DNA from: an uncultured Pseudorhodobacter sp.
Lineage (GTDB): Bacteria; Pseudomonadota; Alphaproteobacteria; Rhodobacterales; Rhodobacteraceae
Assembly (NCBI GenBank): GCA_945952425.1
Contig: CAMFIX010000082.1
Location: 1-9,397 of the forward strand
DNA length: 9,397 nucleotides
Direction: 5' to 3'
Below, in pieces: positions 1 through 6,295 of the stretch. The translations under genes and the position numbers were made by a program. The number at the start of each line of letters is the position of its first letter. Position 1 is the stretch's first letter. Under the pieces are notes generated by a model. That model made no database searches, was not told the DNA's origin, and saw nothing but the letters and a program-made list of their open reading frames with translations.

Positions 1-522
1 GCGGTGGCCTTCACCAACCCGGTCCGGCGCGAGCTGCCGAAGCCCCCCAAAGGCTGGGAGATCGCCTGGAAGGATGACCGGCTGAACCCGATGCGCGGCA
101 TCGGCACGCCCGCGGGTCAGGCGGCGCAGAACCAGATCTGGACGCAGACCGTGCCGATGGTCGAGATCGCCGACCTGCCGGTGAAAGCCCAGGCCAAGGC
201 GCGCGCCGCGGCCCAGGTGGCACCCCAAACCCCTGTCGTTCTCGCGGCGGCCGAGGTGCCGCAGGACGGCGAGATCATCGCCTCGACCATGTCGGTGCCC
301 ACGGCGGCCTTGGGCCAGATGATCCAGGTCGGCTGCTTTGCCGATCCGGCCAATGCCGCACGGGCGGGGGCGCGGATCGCGGAGCTGGGGCTGCCGGTCT
401 CGACCGGGGTGCAAAAGGGGCTGCAGATGGTGATGGCGGGGCCGTTCGGTTCGGCCGCCGAGGCGGCTCAGGGCCTGGCCGCGCTGCGGGCAGCGGGGTT
501 CGGTGACGCCTTTGTGCGCTAG
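1..522 (+). CDS. SPOR domain protein, 5' end cut off by the window
   Basis: C-terminal part of a SPOR-domain protein. The frame is open from base 1, so the GTG at 4 is probably not the real start and the N-terminus, with any signal peptide or membrane anchor, lies outside. Counting from that GTG, residues 18-51 hold a WxxxWxxDRLNP-type segment (W18, W22, D25-P29) followed by GTPAG, an arrangement I associate with Rhodobacterales SPOR proteins. Residues about 60-100 are an Ala/Gln/Pro-rich linker. Residues about 105-172 form the SPOR fold: a strand around MIQVGCF, an Ala-rich helix, then MVMAGPFGSAAEA and the closing FGDAFVR. SPOR domains bind denuded septal peptidoglycan, so a periplasmic cell-wall or division role is inferred. 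The TAG stop (520-522) shares CTAG with the stop of the opposing gene. Domain confidence is good; the exact role is unknown. Confidence 0.85.
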   Translation, partial: AVAFTNPVRRELPKPPKGWEIAWKDDRLNPMRGIGTPAGQAAQNQIWTQTVPMVEIADLPVKAQAKARAAAQVAPQTPVVLAAAEVPQDGEIIASTMSVPTAALGQMIQVGCFADPANAARAGARIAELGLPVSTGVQKGLQMVMAGPFGSAAEAAQGLAALRAAGFGDAFVR

Positions 523-1547
523 CCCGCGCAGATCCCCTGCAGGCTGATCCAGTCGTTGTCCGACACGACCGGCGCCGGGGAGCGGCCCTTGAACGGGTCG
601 CCCTCGATCAGGGGCAGCGTCGCCTCGCCGGTCGGGTCCAGCGCCTTGGCATAAGGGGTCGCGGCGAGGCCGAGGGTCTTGAACGCCTCCAGCAGCGCCT
701 CGTTGCCGGGCGTGGCTTGCGTGGCCAAAGCAGCCTCGGCATAGCCCGCGACCGAACCTTCGGGCAAAGCGCCCGAGGTCAGAAGCCGCGTCGTCGCGAT
801 CAGCCCGGCGTGGTGCAAGAGGGGCACGACCGGATCGGAGGCCTTGGCCGCCACCACCGCGGCGAGGATGCGGCCCAGAACCGGCTCGGGGTCTTCGGAG
901 GCGGTCAAGAGCGCATCGCCCACCAGCACGATGCCCCCCGGCAGCACGGTCACATCCGGCACGCCGTCGCGCACCACGTCGATCTCTCCGACGCCGAAGC
1001 CCGCCAGTTTCTGCGCCAAAGCCACCGCCGCGCGCCGCCCCAAGGGCTCGGTGCAGGGCGAGCCGGTCAGGCGGGCGGCATCGGCCAAGGCCATCTTGCC
1101 GATCTGCACCCGCGTGGCCGTCGGCAGGACCGAAGCGGTATGCGAGATCATCGCATCGGGCAGCCAGAAGATCACCACCAGCGCGGCAAGCCCCGCCGAG
1201 GCCGCCACAACGCCGCCGCGCAGCCGCCCAGGGCGCGGGCGGCGGCGGACCAGGGTCGTGTGCACCGTCTCCAGCGCGGCGATCATGTCGGGGTCTTCCA
1301 GCTCGATGGTTTCGGAAGGAGCGCCCTCTTCGGTCCGGCCGGGGGTGAAGATCGCGGGGCTCTCGCCGGGGTTCACCCGTTCGACGGAAGGAAGCGACCA
1401 ATGCGACAGCGCCATCTCGGTCCGTGGATCGGCGAAGACCAGGGTCGTTTCGCGCAGGCCCACCACCACCTCGCGCAGCTGCGCCCCGGCCGTCAGCCGC
1501 CAGAGCCCGGTGCATTCCAGTCGCTGATATTTTTCGAGGGCGGTCAT
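519..1547 (-). CDS. Single-pass membrane protein with degenerate M48-peptidase-like domain
   Basis: A 342-residue protein. The frame extends upstream to 1640, but I chose the ATG at 1547 because the extra 31 residues look like read-through of the intergenic region and the protein then begins with a sensible MTALEKYQRLE. The ribosome site is weak (CAGG just upstream). Residues 1-100 are a soluble, probably cytoplasmic domain (TTLVFADPRTEMALSHWSLP). A basic RRRPRPGRLR stretch (101-110) precedes one membrane helix (about 111-130), so the C-terminal domain is probably periplasmic. Residues 199-234 (VTVLPGGIVLVGDALL, then a helix) resemble the part of M48 metallopeptidases that precedes HExxH. At the expected zinc-site position (about 229-233) there is AAVVA, so catalytic zinc binding looks lost. 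C165 and C340 could form a disulfide. The M48 relation is inferred from pattern only; NCBI-style annotation would probably be hypothetical protein. Confidence 0.75.
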   Translation of the reverse strand: MTALEKYQRLECTGLWRLTAGAQLREVVVGLRETTLVFADPRTEMALSHWSLPSVERVNPGESPAIFTPGRTEEGAPSETIELEDPDMIAALETVHTTLVRRRPRPGRLRGGVVAASAGLAALVVIFWLPDAMISHTASVLPTATRVQIGKMALADAARLTGSPCTEPLGRRAAVALAQKLAGFGVGEIDVVRDGVPDVTVLPGGIVLVGDALLTASEDPEPVLGRILAAVVAAKASDPVVPLLHHAGLIATTRLLTSGALPEGSVAGYAEAALATQATPGNEALLEAFKTLGLAATPYAKALDPTGEATLPLIEGDPFKGRSPAPVVSDNDWISLQGICAG

Positions 1548-1612
1548 AGGGCCTGCTGGTTTTTTCTCACAGTAACCGCGCGGGGCGGAGGGCACAATCC
1601 GAAGGCCGAAGA

Positions 1613-1641
1613 TTGGCAAAGCGGCGCCAAGAGGTCGCAAT
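1613..1641 (+). promoter_or_regulatory. Candidate promoter for the EamA transporter gene
   Basis: TTGGCA (1613-1618) matches five of six bases of a -35 box. It is 17 bases from CGCAAT (1636-1641), which matches only three of six of a -10 box. A GGCGCC palindrome sits in the spacer. The 133-base gap (1548-1680) lies between divergent genes and must hold promoters for both; I saw no convincing box for the - strand gene. Weak support. Confidence 0.25.
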
Positions 1642-1680
1642 CAGGCGGGAAAAGCCCAAGGGCCCGGGTTTGATGGCGCG

Positions 1681-2610
1681 ATGACACAAAACCGCACCCT
1701 GGCCGCAATGGGGATGATCCTGGTCTATGCCACGATCATCGGATTCACCGACAATTTCGTGAAGGTCATCGCGACCGAGGCGGGGCTCTGGCAGTTCCAT
1801 GCCACGCGCTCGGTCATGGCGGTGGCGCTTCTGGCGGCGGTGGCGCCGGTGCTGGGGCTGCGGCTGAGGCCGGTGGCGCCGCGGATGGTGCTGGCGCGGT
1901 CGGTCATCCATGGCTGCGCGATGGTGATCTATTTCGGCGCCCTGGGGTTTCTGCCGGTGGCGCTGGTCGCGGCGGGGCTGTTCACCGCGCCGATCTTCGT
2001 GCTGCTGATCGAGCGGCTGGCCTATGGCGCGCCCATCAGTGCGCTTGGCGCCGTGGCGGTGGCTTTGGGCTTTGCGGGCGTCGTGATGGTGTTGGGGCCG
2101 GAGGCTTTTGCCGGGGCCTCCCTGCCCGCTTTGCTCCCGGTCCTGGCGGGGGCGCTTTATGCGATGGGCAATATCGCCACCCGCCGCTGGTGCCCCGAGG
2201 AATCGGCCGAGACCCTGCTGGGCGGCTTCTTCATCGCGTTGGGGGTGGCGGGGGTGATCGGCATGGCCGTGCTGGCGCTGCATCCGCTGGACGCGCCCCT
2301 CGGCCCGGAGGGGTTTTTGCAGCGCGGTCCCGTGGTGCCGGGCGGCGCCTTCTGGTTCTGGACCTTCGTGCAGGCCTCGGGCTCGCTTCTGGGCGTCGGC
2401 CTGATGGTGCGCGCCTACCAGGTCGCCGAGGCGTCGCGCGTCTCGGTCATGGAATACGTGATCCTGCCCGCGTCCGCCGCCTGGACCTGGGTGCTGTGGG
2501 GCGAGGGGCTGAAGCCCATGGCCATCCTCGGCATGGGGCTGATCGTGGCCGCGGGGGTGCTGATCTCGCTGGGGCGGGGTGCCCCCCGCGAGGCCGGGGC
2601 CGCGGCTTAA
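1681..2610 (+). CDS. EamA/DMT-family transporter
   Basis: A 309-residue inner-membrane protein of the drug/metabolite transporter superfamily, in the usual size range (about 280-310). It has two EamA repeats, about residues 8-138 and 153-298. Strongly hydrophobic segments alternate with short polar loops, consistent with the typical ten helices. The first repeat contains FTDNFVKVIA after helix 1 and RSVMAVALL in helix 2; the second begins LLPVLAGALYAMGNIATRRW. The C-terminus shows the family's YVILPASAAWTWVLWGE segment (259-275), followed by a last helix ending ISLGRG. Family members export amino acids, metabolites or drugs; the substrate cannot be read from the sequence. The ATG at 1681 lacks a clear Shine-Dalgarno, and M10 (1708) is an alternative. 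The TAA stop lies in TTAA, shared with the opposing dehydrogenase gene. Confidence 0.92.
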   Translation: MTQNRTLAAMGMILVYATIIGFTDNFVKVIATEAGLWQFHATRSVMAVALLAAVAPVLGLRLRPVAPRMVLARSVIHGCAMVIYFGALGFLPVALVAAGLFTAPIFVLLIERLAYGAPISALGAVAVALGFAGVVMVLGPEAFAGASLPALLPVLAGALYAMGNIATRRWCPEESAETLLGGFFIALGVAGVIGMAVLALHPLDAPLGPEGFLQRGPVVPGGAFWFWTFVQASGSLLGVGLMVRAYQVAEASRVSVMEYVILPASAAWTWVLWGEGLKPMAILGMGLIVAAGVLISLGRGAPREAGAAA

Positions 2611-3587
2611 AGCATCCCCGGCACCACCTGGTCGGGCGGCCTGTGCCCATCGGCGAAGGTCTTGATGTTGATGATGACTTTCTCGCCCATCTCGATCCGC
2701 CCCTCGACCGTGGCAGAGCCCATGTGGGGCAGAAGCACGACGTTCGGGAGCTCTTGAAGCCGGGGATTGACCCGCCCGTTTTCCAGCACGTCCAGCCCCG
2801 CCCCCGCCAGCTCTCCGGCCCGCAGGCCGCGGGTCAAAGCGTTCTCGTCGATCACCTCCCCGCGCGAGGTGTTCACGATGACCGCCGAGGGCTTCATCAG
2901 CTTCAGCCGCCGCGCGTTCATCAGGTGGAAGGTCGCGGGCGTGTGCGGGCAGTTGATCGAGACCACGTCCATGCGCGCGACCATCTGATCGAGACTCTCC
3001 CACCAGGTCGCCTCAAGCTCGGCCTCGACCTCGGGACGCAGGCGGCGGCGGTTGTGGTAATGCACCTGCAGCCCGAAGGCCTTCGCCCGCCGCGCCACCG
3101 CCTGGCCGATCCGCCCCATGCCCAAAATCCCCAGGCGCCGCCCTGCCATCCGGCCGCCCAGGAAAGCCATCGGCGACCAGCCCGCCCAATCGCCCTTCAT
3201 CGCGGCGAGCCCCTCGGGGATGCGCCGCGTCACCGCCAGCATGAGCGCAATCGCCATGTCGGCGGTGTCTTCGGTCGTCACCCCCGGCGTGTTCGACACC
3301 AAAATCCCCTTGGCCCGCGCGGTGCCCACGTCGATGTGATCCACCCCCGCGCCGTAATTCGCGATCAGCTTCAGCCGAGGCCCGGCCTGGCCGATCAGCC
3401 CGGCGTCGATCCGGTCGGTTATCGTGGGCACCAACACGTCGCAGGCGCCCATCGCGGCGGCCAGCTCTTCACGGCTCATCGGGCGGTCGGGGTCGCGCAG
3501 TTCCACATCGAACAGCTCTTTCAGCCGCGTCTCCACCGCCTGGGGCAGCTGGCGCGTCACCACCACATGCAATCGTGTTCCGCCCAT
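2607..3587 (-). CDS. D-isomer-specific 2-hydroxyacid dehydrogenase (glyoxylate/hydroxypyruvate reductase-like, D-glycerate dehydrogenase)
   Basis: A 326-residue NAD(P)-dependent oxidoreductase of normal family length, presumably a cytoplasmic dimer. It interconverts 2-keto acids and D-2-hydroxy acids; the closest type appears to be glyoxylate/hydroxypyruvate reductase (GyaR/GRHPR group). Visible features are the substrate loop NYGAGVDHID (77-86), the dinucleotide motif GMGRIG (156-161), catalytic Arg242 in NTSRG, Glu269 in DVLEN, and His288 in PHMGS. After the second Rossmann strand the sequence is YHNRRRL (177-183). It has no acidic residue there and three arginines, which suggests NADPH preference (inference). 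The ATG at 3587 is preceded by a purine-rich GAGGGAG ribosome site. The gene diverges from the SH3-protein gene and converges on the EamA gene, with stops overlapping in TTAA. Class assignment is firm; exact substrate is not. Confidence 0.93.
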   Translation of the reverse strand: MGGTRLHVVVTRQLPQAVETRLKELFDVELRDPDRPMSREELAAAMGACDVLVPTITDRIDAGLIGQAGPRLKLIANYGAGVDHIDVGTARAKGILVSNTPGVTTEDTADMAIALMLAVTRRIPEGLAAMKGDWAGWSPMAFLGGRMAGRRLGILGMGRIGQAVARRAKAFGLQVHYHNRRRLRPEVEAELEATWWESLDQMVARMDVVSINCPHTPATFHLMNARRLKLMKPSAVIVNTSRGEVIDENALTRGLRAGELAGAGLDVLENGRVNPRLQELPNVVLLPHMGSATVEGRIEMGEKVIINIKTFADGHRPPDQVVPGML

Positions 3588-3655
3588 CCCTCTCCCTCAC
3601 TTCCCAATTCCGGCTATTGATGGCAAAGTGAAGCCTTGCGGCGCATAGCACAAGC

Positions 3656-3676
3656 CCGCGCGCAGGGGCCGCGCGG
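3656..3676. repeat. Perfect 7-bp GC inverted repeat upstream of the SH3-protein gene
   Basis: CCGCGCG (3656-3662) and CGCGCGG (3670-3676) are exact reverse complements around a 7-base CAGGGGC spacer. It lies 40 bases before the chosen ATG of the SH3 gene, within the 129-base divergent gap 3588-3716. It could form a very stable RNA hairpin in the SH3 leader or be a protein-binding dyad. No T-run follows, so it is not a classic terminator. Function unknown; GC-rich sequence makes chance pairing easier. Confidence 0.5.
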
Positions 3677-3704
3677 TGACAACAGGACGCAGGTCGCAAG
3701 GGTC

Positions 3705-3708
3705 GAGG
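3705..3708 (+). promoter_or_regulatory. Ribosome binding site that fixes the SH3-protein start
   Basis: GAGG lies 8 bases before the ATG at 3717. The reading frame is open further upstream (a possible ATG at 3636), but only the 3717 start (or 3720, directly adjacent) has this site and places a clean signal peptide at the N-terminus. Confidence 0.6.
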
Positions 3709-3716
3709 CGGGACAG

Positions 3717-4343
3717 ATGATGCGGGACGTTTTTTTGGCGGGGCTTTTGGCCCTGGGGTTTTGCGGTGCGGCCCTGGCGCAGGATGCCTCGGTCGAAGAG
3801 CAGACCGAGGGCGGCAACACCACGATGACCCGCGCCCCCGATCCCGCCGATGTCGCCGCCGCCGAGAAGGACGGCCCCGACGCCCCCGCCAAGCCCGAGG
3901 CGCCGCGCGATCCGTCGAAGGGCGCGGTCACCGGCCTGCCGATCCCGCGTTTCGTCAGCCTGAAGGGGGTGGAGGGCAATGCCCGCCGCGGGCCGGGGCT
4001 GACACACCGCATCGACTGGGTTTTCACGCGGCAGGGCATGCCCTTGAAGATCACCGCCGAATACGAACACTGGCGCCGGGTCGAGGATGCCGATGGCGCG
4101 GGCGGCTGGGTGCAATACATGCTTTTGTCGGGCGTGCGCACCGTTCTGGTGACCAAGGACATGGCCGAGGCCCATGCCAGCCCCGACGATGCCAGCGAGG
4201 TGCTGTACCAGAACGAGATGAACGTGGTGGGCAAGCTGGTGCAATGCGTGCCGGACTGGTGCCGCATCATGGTCGAGGGCGAAAAGGGCTGGGTGCGCAA
4301 ATCCGCGTTGTGGGGCGTGGCGGCGGACGAGATCTATCCCTGA
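3717..4343 (+). CDS. Exported SH3-like (bacterial SH3) domain protein
   Basis: A 208-residue protein with an N-terminal signal peptide: MR, a hydrophobic core (about 5-18), and an ALA|QD cleavage site after residue 21. C16 is not in a valid lipobox (F at -1), so a soluble periplasmic protein is more likely than a lipoprotein. Residues 22-72 are an acidic, Pro/Ala-rich and probably disordered linker. Two SH3-like modules follow. The first is about 74-140 (RFVSLKGVEGNARRGPG, then WRRVEDADGAGGWVQYMLL). The second is about 142-205 (TKDMAEAHASPDDASEVL, then GWVRKSALWG). This is the pattern of the SH3_4/COG3807 group. C177 and C182 (QCVPDWC) could form a disulfide. Such domains often bind cell-wall peptides; the ligand here is unknown. 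It is transcribed divergently from the hydroxyacid dehydrogenase. Confidence 0.85.
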   Translation: MMRDVFLAGLLALGFCGAALAQDASVEEQTEGGNTTMTRAPDPADVAAAEKDGPDAPAKPEAPRDPSKGAVTGLPIPRFVSLKGVEGNARRGPGLTHRIDWVFTRQGMPLKITAEYEHWRRVEDADGAGGWVQYMLLSGVRTVLVTKDMAEAHASPDDASEVLYQNEMNVVGKLVQCVPDWCRIMVEGEKGWVRKSALWGVAADEIYP

Positions 4344-4345
4344 CC

Positions 4346-4366
4346 TGACGTCACGTCGTTTGCGAC
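4346..4366. repeat. Adjacent short dyads just after the SH3-protein stop
   Basis: TGACGTCA (4346-4353) is a perfect 8-base palindrome. GTCG-TTTG-CGAC (4355-4366) is a 4-bp stem with a 4-base loop. They start 3 bases after the SH3-gene stop, at the head of the 101-base gap before the TetR gene. They could be part of a weak termination structure (no T-run) or a regulator-binding region. The dyads are clear; the function is a guess. Confidence 0.35.
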
Positions 4367-4387
4367 ATCGCGCGGCGCTTCCGTGTC

Positions 4388-4417
4388 TTGCGGCCCGGCG
4401 CAACTTCGGCCAAGAAT
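4388..4417 (+). promoter_or_regulatory. Candidate promoter and TetR operator for the arginine operon
   Basis: TTGCGG (4388-4393) and AAGAAT (4412-4417) are 18 bases apart and could be -35 and -10 boxes, giving a leader of about 20 bases before the TetR ATG. TTGCG (4388-4392) and CGCAA (4399-4403) form an exact dyad with a 6-base spacer, 16 bases in all, overlapping the -35 box. That size and position fit an autoregulatory TetR operator. Each part is weak on its own; the coincidence raises the interest. Confidence 0.35.
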
Positions 4418-4444
4418 TATCCGGTCGCATAACAAGGCCGGCTC

Positions 4445-5113
4445 ATGCCCCCAACGCCCCAAACCGAACGCAAGCCCTATCGCCGCGAGGCCGAGGACAA
4501 GCGCCGCCTCGCGCTGATCGAGGCCACGCTGGCCCTGGTGGCCGAGGGCGGCGCCGCCAATGCCACGGTGCGCGCCATTGCCGAACGGGCGGGGGTGACG
4601 GCCGGGCTGATCCGGCATTACTTCACCTCCAAGGACCAGCTGTTGATCGCGGCCTATCGCCACCTGATGGAGCGGATGACCGATGACAGCGCCTCGGTCC
4701 TGCGCGCGGCGCCCCATGCGCCCGAGGCGCGGCTGTCGGCCTTCGTCGCGGCCTCGCTGACGCCGCCGGTCGTGGACCCCGAGGCGCTGACGCTTTGGGC
4801 GACCTTCCTGCAGGAAACCCGCCGCGACACGGTGATGCGCGAGACCCATGCGCAGACCTATCTGGGCTATCGCGACCGGCTGCAGGCGCTGATCGCGGCT
4901 TTGCCCGGCGACTGGCCCGAGGCGCATGCCCGGCGCATGGCCATCGCCTGCAACGCGGTGATCGACGGGCTGTGGATGGAGGGCTGCGCGCTGCCCGACG
5001 CTTTCGCGCCCGGCGAGCTGGCCGAGCTGGGCATCCGTGCCGTGGGGGCGATCCTTGGCGTCGACCTGACCCCCTGGCTTCTTCTTTCTGCGCCGATCCT
5101 GGCAGAGGTCTGA
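4445..5113 (+). CDS. TetR/AcrR-family regulator, BetI-like
   Basis: A 222-residue transcriptional regulator. The N-terminal DNA-binding domain (about 18-67) shows the TetR pattern: a helix LALIEATLALVAEGG, then the helix-turn-helix TVRAIAERAGVTAGLIRHYF (41-60) and SKDQLL. The C-terminal domain resembles the BetI type, including LWATFLQETRRD (117-128) and the helix with AVIDGLWMEG (171-180), which lines the ligand pocket in that group. The ATG at 4445 has an AAGG ribosome site 7 bases upstream. It is the first gene of an operon, ending 2 bases before the aminotransferase ATG, and so probably represses itself and the two enzymes. The inducer might be arginine, 2-ketoarginine or the guanidino-aldehyde (inference). 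It is not expected to be the choline regulator BetI itself because no choline genes are adjacent. Confidence 0.92.
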   Translation: MPPTPQTERKPYRREAEDKRRLALIEATLALVAEGGAANATVRAIAERAGVTAGLIRHYFTSKDQLLIAAYRHLMERMTDDSASVLRAAPHAPEARLSAFVAASLTPPVVDPEALTLWATFLQETRRDTVMRETHAQTYLGYRDRLQALIAALPGDWPEAHARRMAIACNAVIDGLWMEGCALPDAFAPGELAELGIRAVGAILGVDLTPWLLLSAPILAEV

Positions 5114-5115
5114 AC

Positions 5116-6294
5116 ATGCGTTACGCGGCGATTACCGAGCGGCTTCAAGGCCTTGGCGGAGCGAAATGGGAGGTCCATGCCATGGCCAAGGCCATGGCGC
5201 AGACCGGGCAAGAGGTGATTGCCCTGACGATCGGCGAGCCCGACGTGCCCCCGCCCGACGAGCTTCTGGACAAGGCCAATGCCGCGATGCGGGGCGGCCG
5301 GGTGGGCTATTCCAACGGGCGGGGCGAACCCGGGCTGCTGGCCGCGCTCGCCGCGCGCTACACCAAGCGCACCGGGCGCAGCATCGGGCCGAACCAGGTG
5401 ATGTGCTTTCCGGGCACCCAGACCTCGCTTTACGCCGTGCTGACCGCGCTGGTCGGCCCGGGCGACGAGGTGCTGGTGGGCGATCCGATGTATGCGACCT
5501 ACGAGGCGGTGATCCGCGCGCCCGGCGCCGCGCCCGTATCGGTGCCCTTGCGCCCCGAATTCGGCTTTCGCATGCAGGCCGAGGATGTCGCCGCCCGTAT
5601 CACACCCGCCAGCCGCGTGCTGTTCCTGAACACGCCGCACAACCCGACCGGCGCCGTGCTGACGCGCGAAGACCTGGTGGCGCTGGGGCGGCTGGCGCGC
5701 GAGCACGACCTTTGGATTCTGTCGGACGAGGTCTATGAAGAGCTGATCTTCGGCGGCAGCTTTACCTCGCCGCTGGACATGGCCGACCTGGCAGAGCGGA
5801 CCATCGCCGTCTCGTCGATCTCGAAATCCCATGCCGCGCCGGGGTTCCGCTCGGGCTGGGCGGTGGGCCCGGGCGAGTTCATGGCGCGGCTTCTGCCGGT
5901 GGCCGAGACGATGCTCTTCGGCAACCAGCCCTTCATCGCCGACATGACGGCGCTGGCCGTATCGAAACCCTCGCCCGTCGCGCCGGGCATGGTCGAGCGT
6001 TTCGCCCACCGCGCCCGGATGATCCGCGAGGCGCTGCATGGGGTGAACGCGCTGCATGTCCACGAGCCCTCTGCGGGCATGTTCACCGTGATCGACATCC
6101 GCGCAACCGGCTTGTCGGGCGAGGATTTCGCCCGCAAACTGCTGATGGAAGAGCGCGTGGCCGTGATGCCCGGCGAAAGCTTCGGTCCCAGCCTGAACGG
6201 CTGGCTGCGGCTGTCGCTGACGCGCCCGGATGACGAGACCGCCGAAGCCTGCCGCCGCATCGCGGCCTTTGCCGCCCGCCAGATGGAGATGTGA
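5116..6294 (+). CDS. aruH: PLP-dependent aminotransferase, probable L-arginine:pyruvate transaminase
   Basis: A 392-residue class I/II (fold type I) aminotransferase of normal length. Key residues are the NPTG motif (N176-G179), Asp204 in SDEVYEE (pairs with the PLP ring nitrogen), Tyr207, the PLP-binding Lys237 in SSISKSHA, and Arg365 in the LRLSL segment (substrate carboxylate). The start MRYAAITERL and the C-terminal stretch GMFTVIDIRATGLS ... GESFGPS match what I recall of Pseudomonas AruH, which converts L-arginine and pyruvate to 2-ketoarginine (5-guanidino-2-oxopentanoate) and alanine. The next gene looks like the matching decarboxylase, which strengthens the assignment. An AGAGG ribosome site lies 7 bases before the ATG, overlapping the end of the TetR gene, so the genes are likely co-translated. 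General aminotransferase activity is certain; arginine specificity is inferred and needs an assay. Confidence 0.8.
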   Translation: MRYAAITERLQGLGGAKWEVHAMAKAMAQTGQEVIALTIGEPDVPPPDELLDKANAAMRGGRVGYSNGRGEPGLLAALAARYTKRTGRSIGPNQVMCFPGTQTSLYAVLTALVGPGDEVLVGDPMYATYEAVIRAPGAAPVSVPLRPEFGFRMQAEDVAARITPASRVLFLNTPHNPTGAVLTREDLVALGRLAREHDLWILSDEVYEELIFGGSFTSPLDMADLAERTIAVSSISKSHAAPGFRSGWAVGPGEFMARLLPVAETMLFGNQPFIADMTALAVSKPSPVAPGMVERFAHRARMIREALHGVNALHVHEPSAGMFTVIDIRATGLSGEDFARKLLMEERVAVMPGESFGPSLNGWLRLSLTRPDDETAEACRRIAAFAARQMEM

Positions 6295-6295
6295 C

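Noticed and set aside
1600..1612. Tandem CCGAAG copies in the divergent gap before the EamA gene
   Set aside because: Two 6-base copies are too short to call a repeat in such GC-rich sequence.
1548..1640. N-terminal extension of the M48-like protein to an ATG at 1640
   Set aside because: The extra 31 residues look like translated intergenic DNA. The ATG at 1547 gives a more natural soluble N-terminus.
717..1673. A 318-codon + strand frame opposite the M48-like membrane protein
   Set aside because: Composition is Arg/Gly/His/Gln-rich without hydrophobic core pattern. The - strand frame has a membrane helix and ordered domains.
1567..3620. Long open frames of about 476-478 codons on both strands across the transporter and dehydrogenase genes
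   Set aside because: They span two real genes in the wrong frame or strand, have low-complexity Arg/His/Pro composition and no recognisable fold.
4445..5113. Choline-responsive BetI itself
   Set aside because: No betA, betB or choline transport gene is adjacent. Similarity is at subfamily level only.
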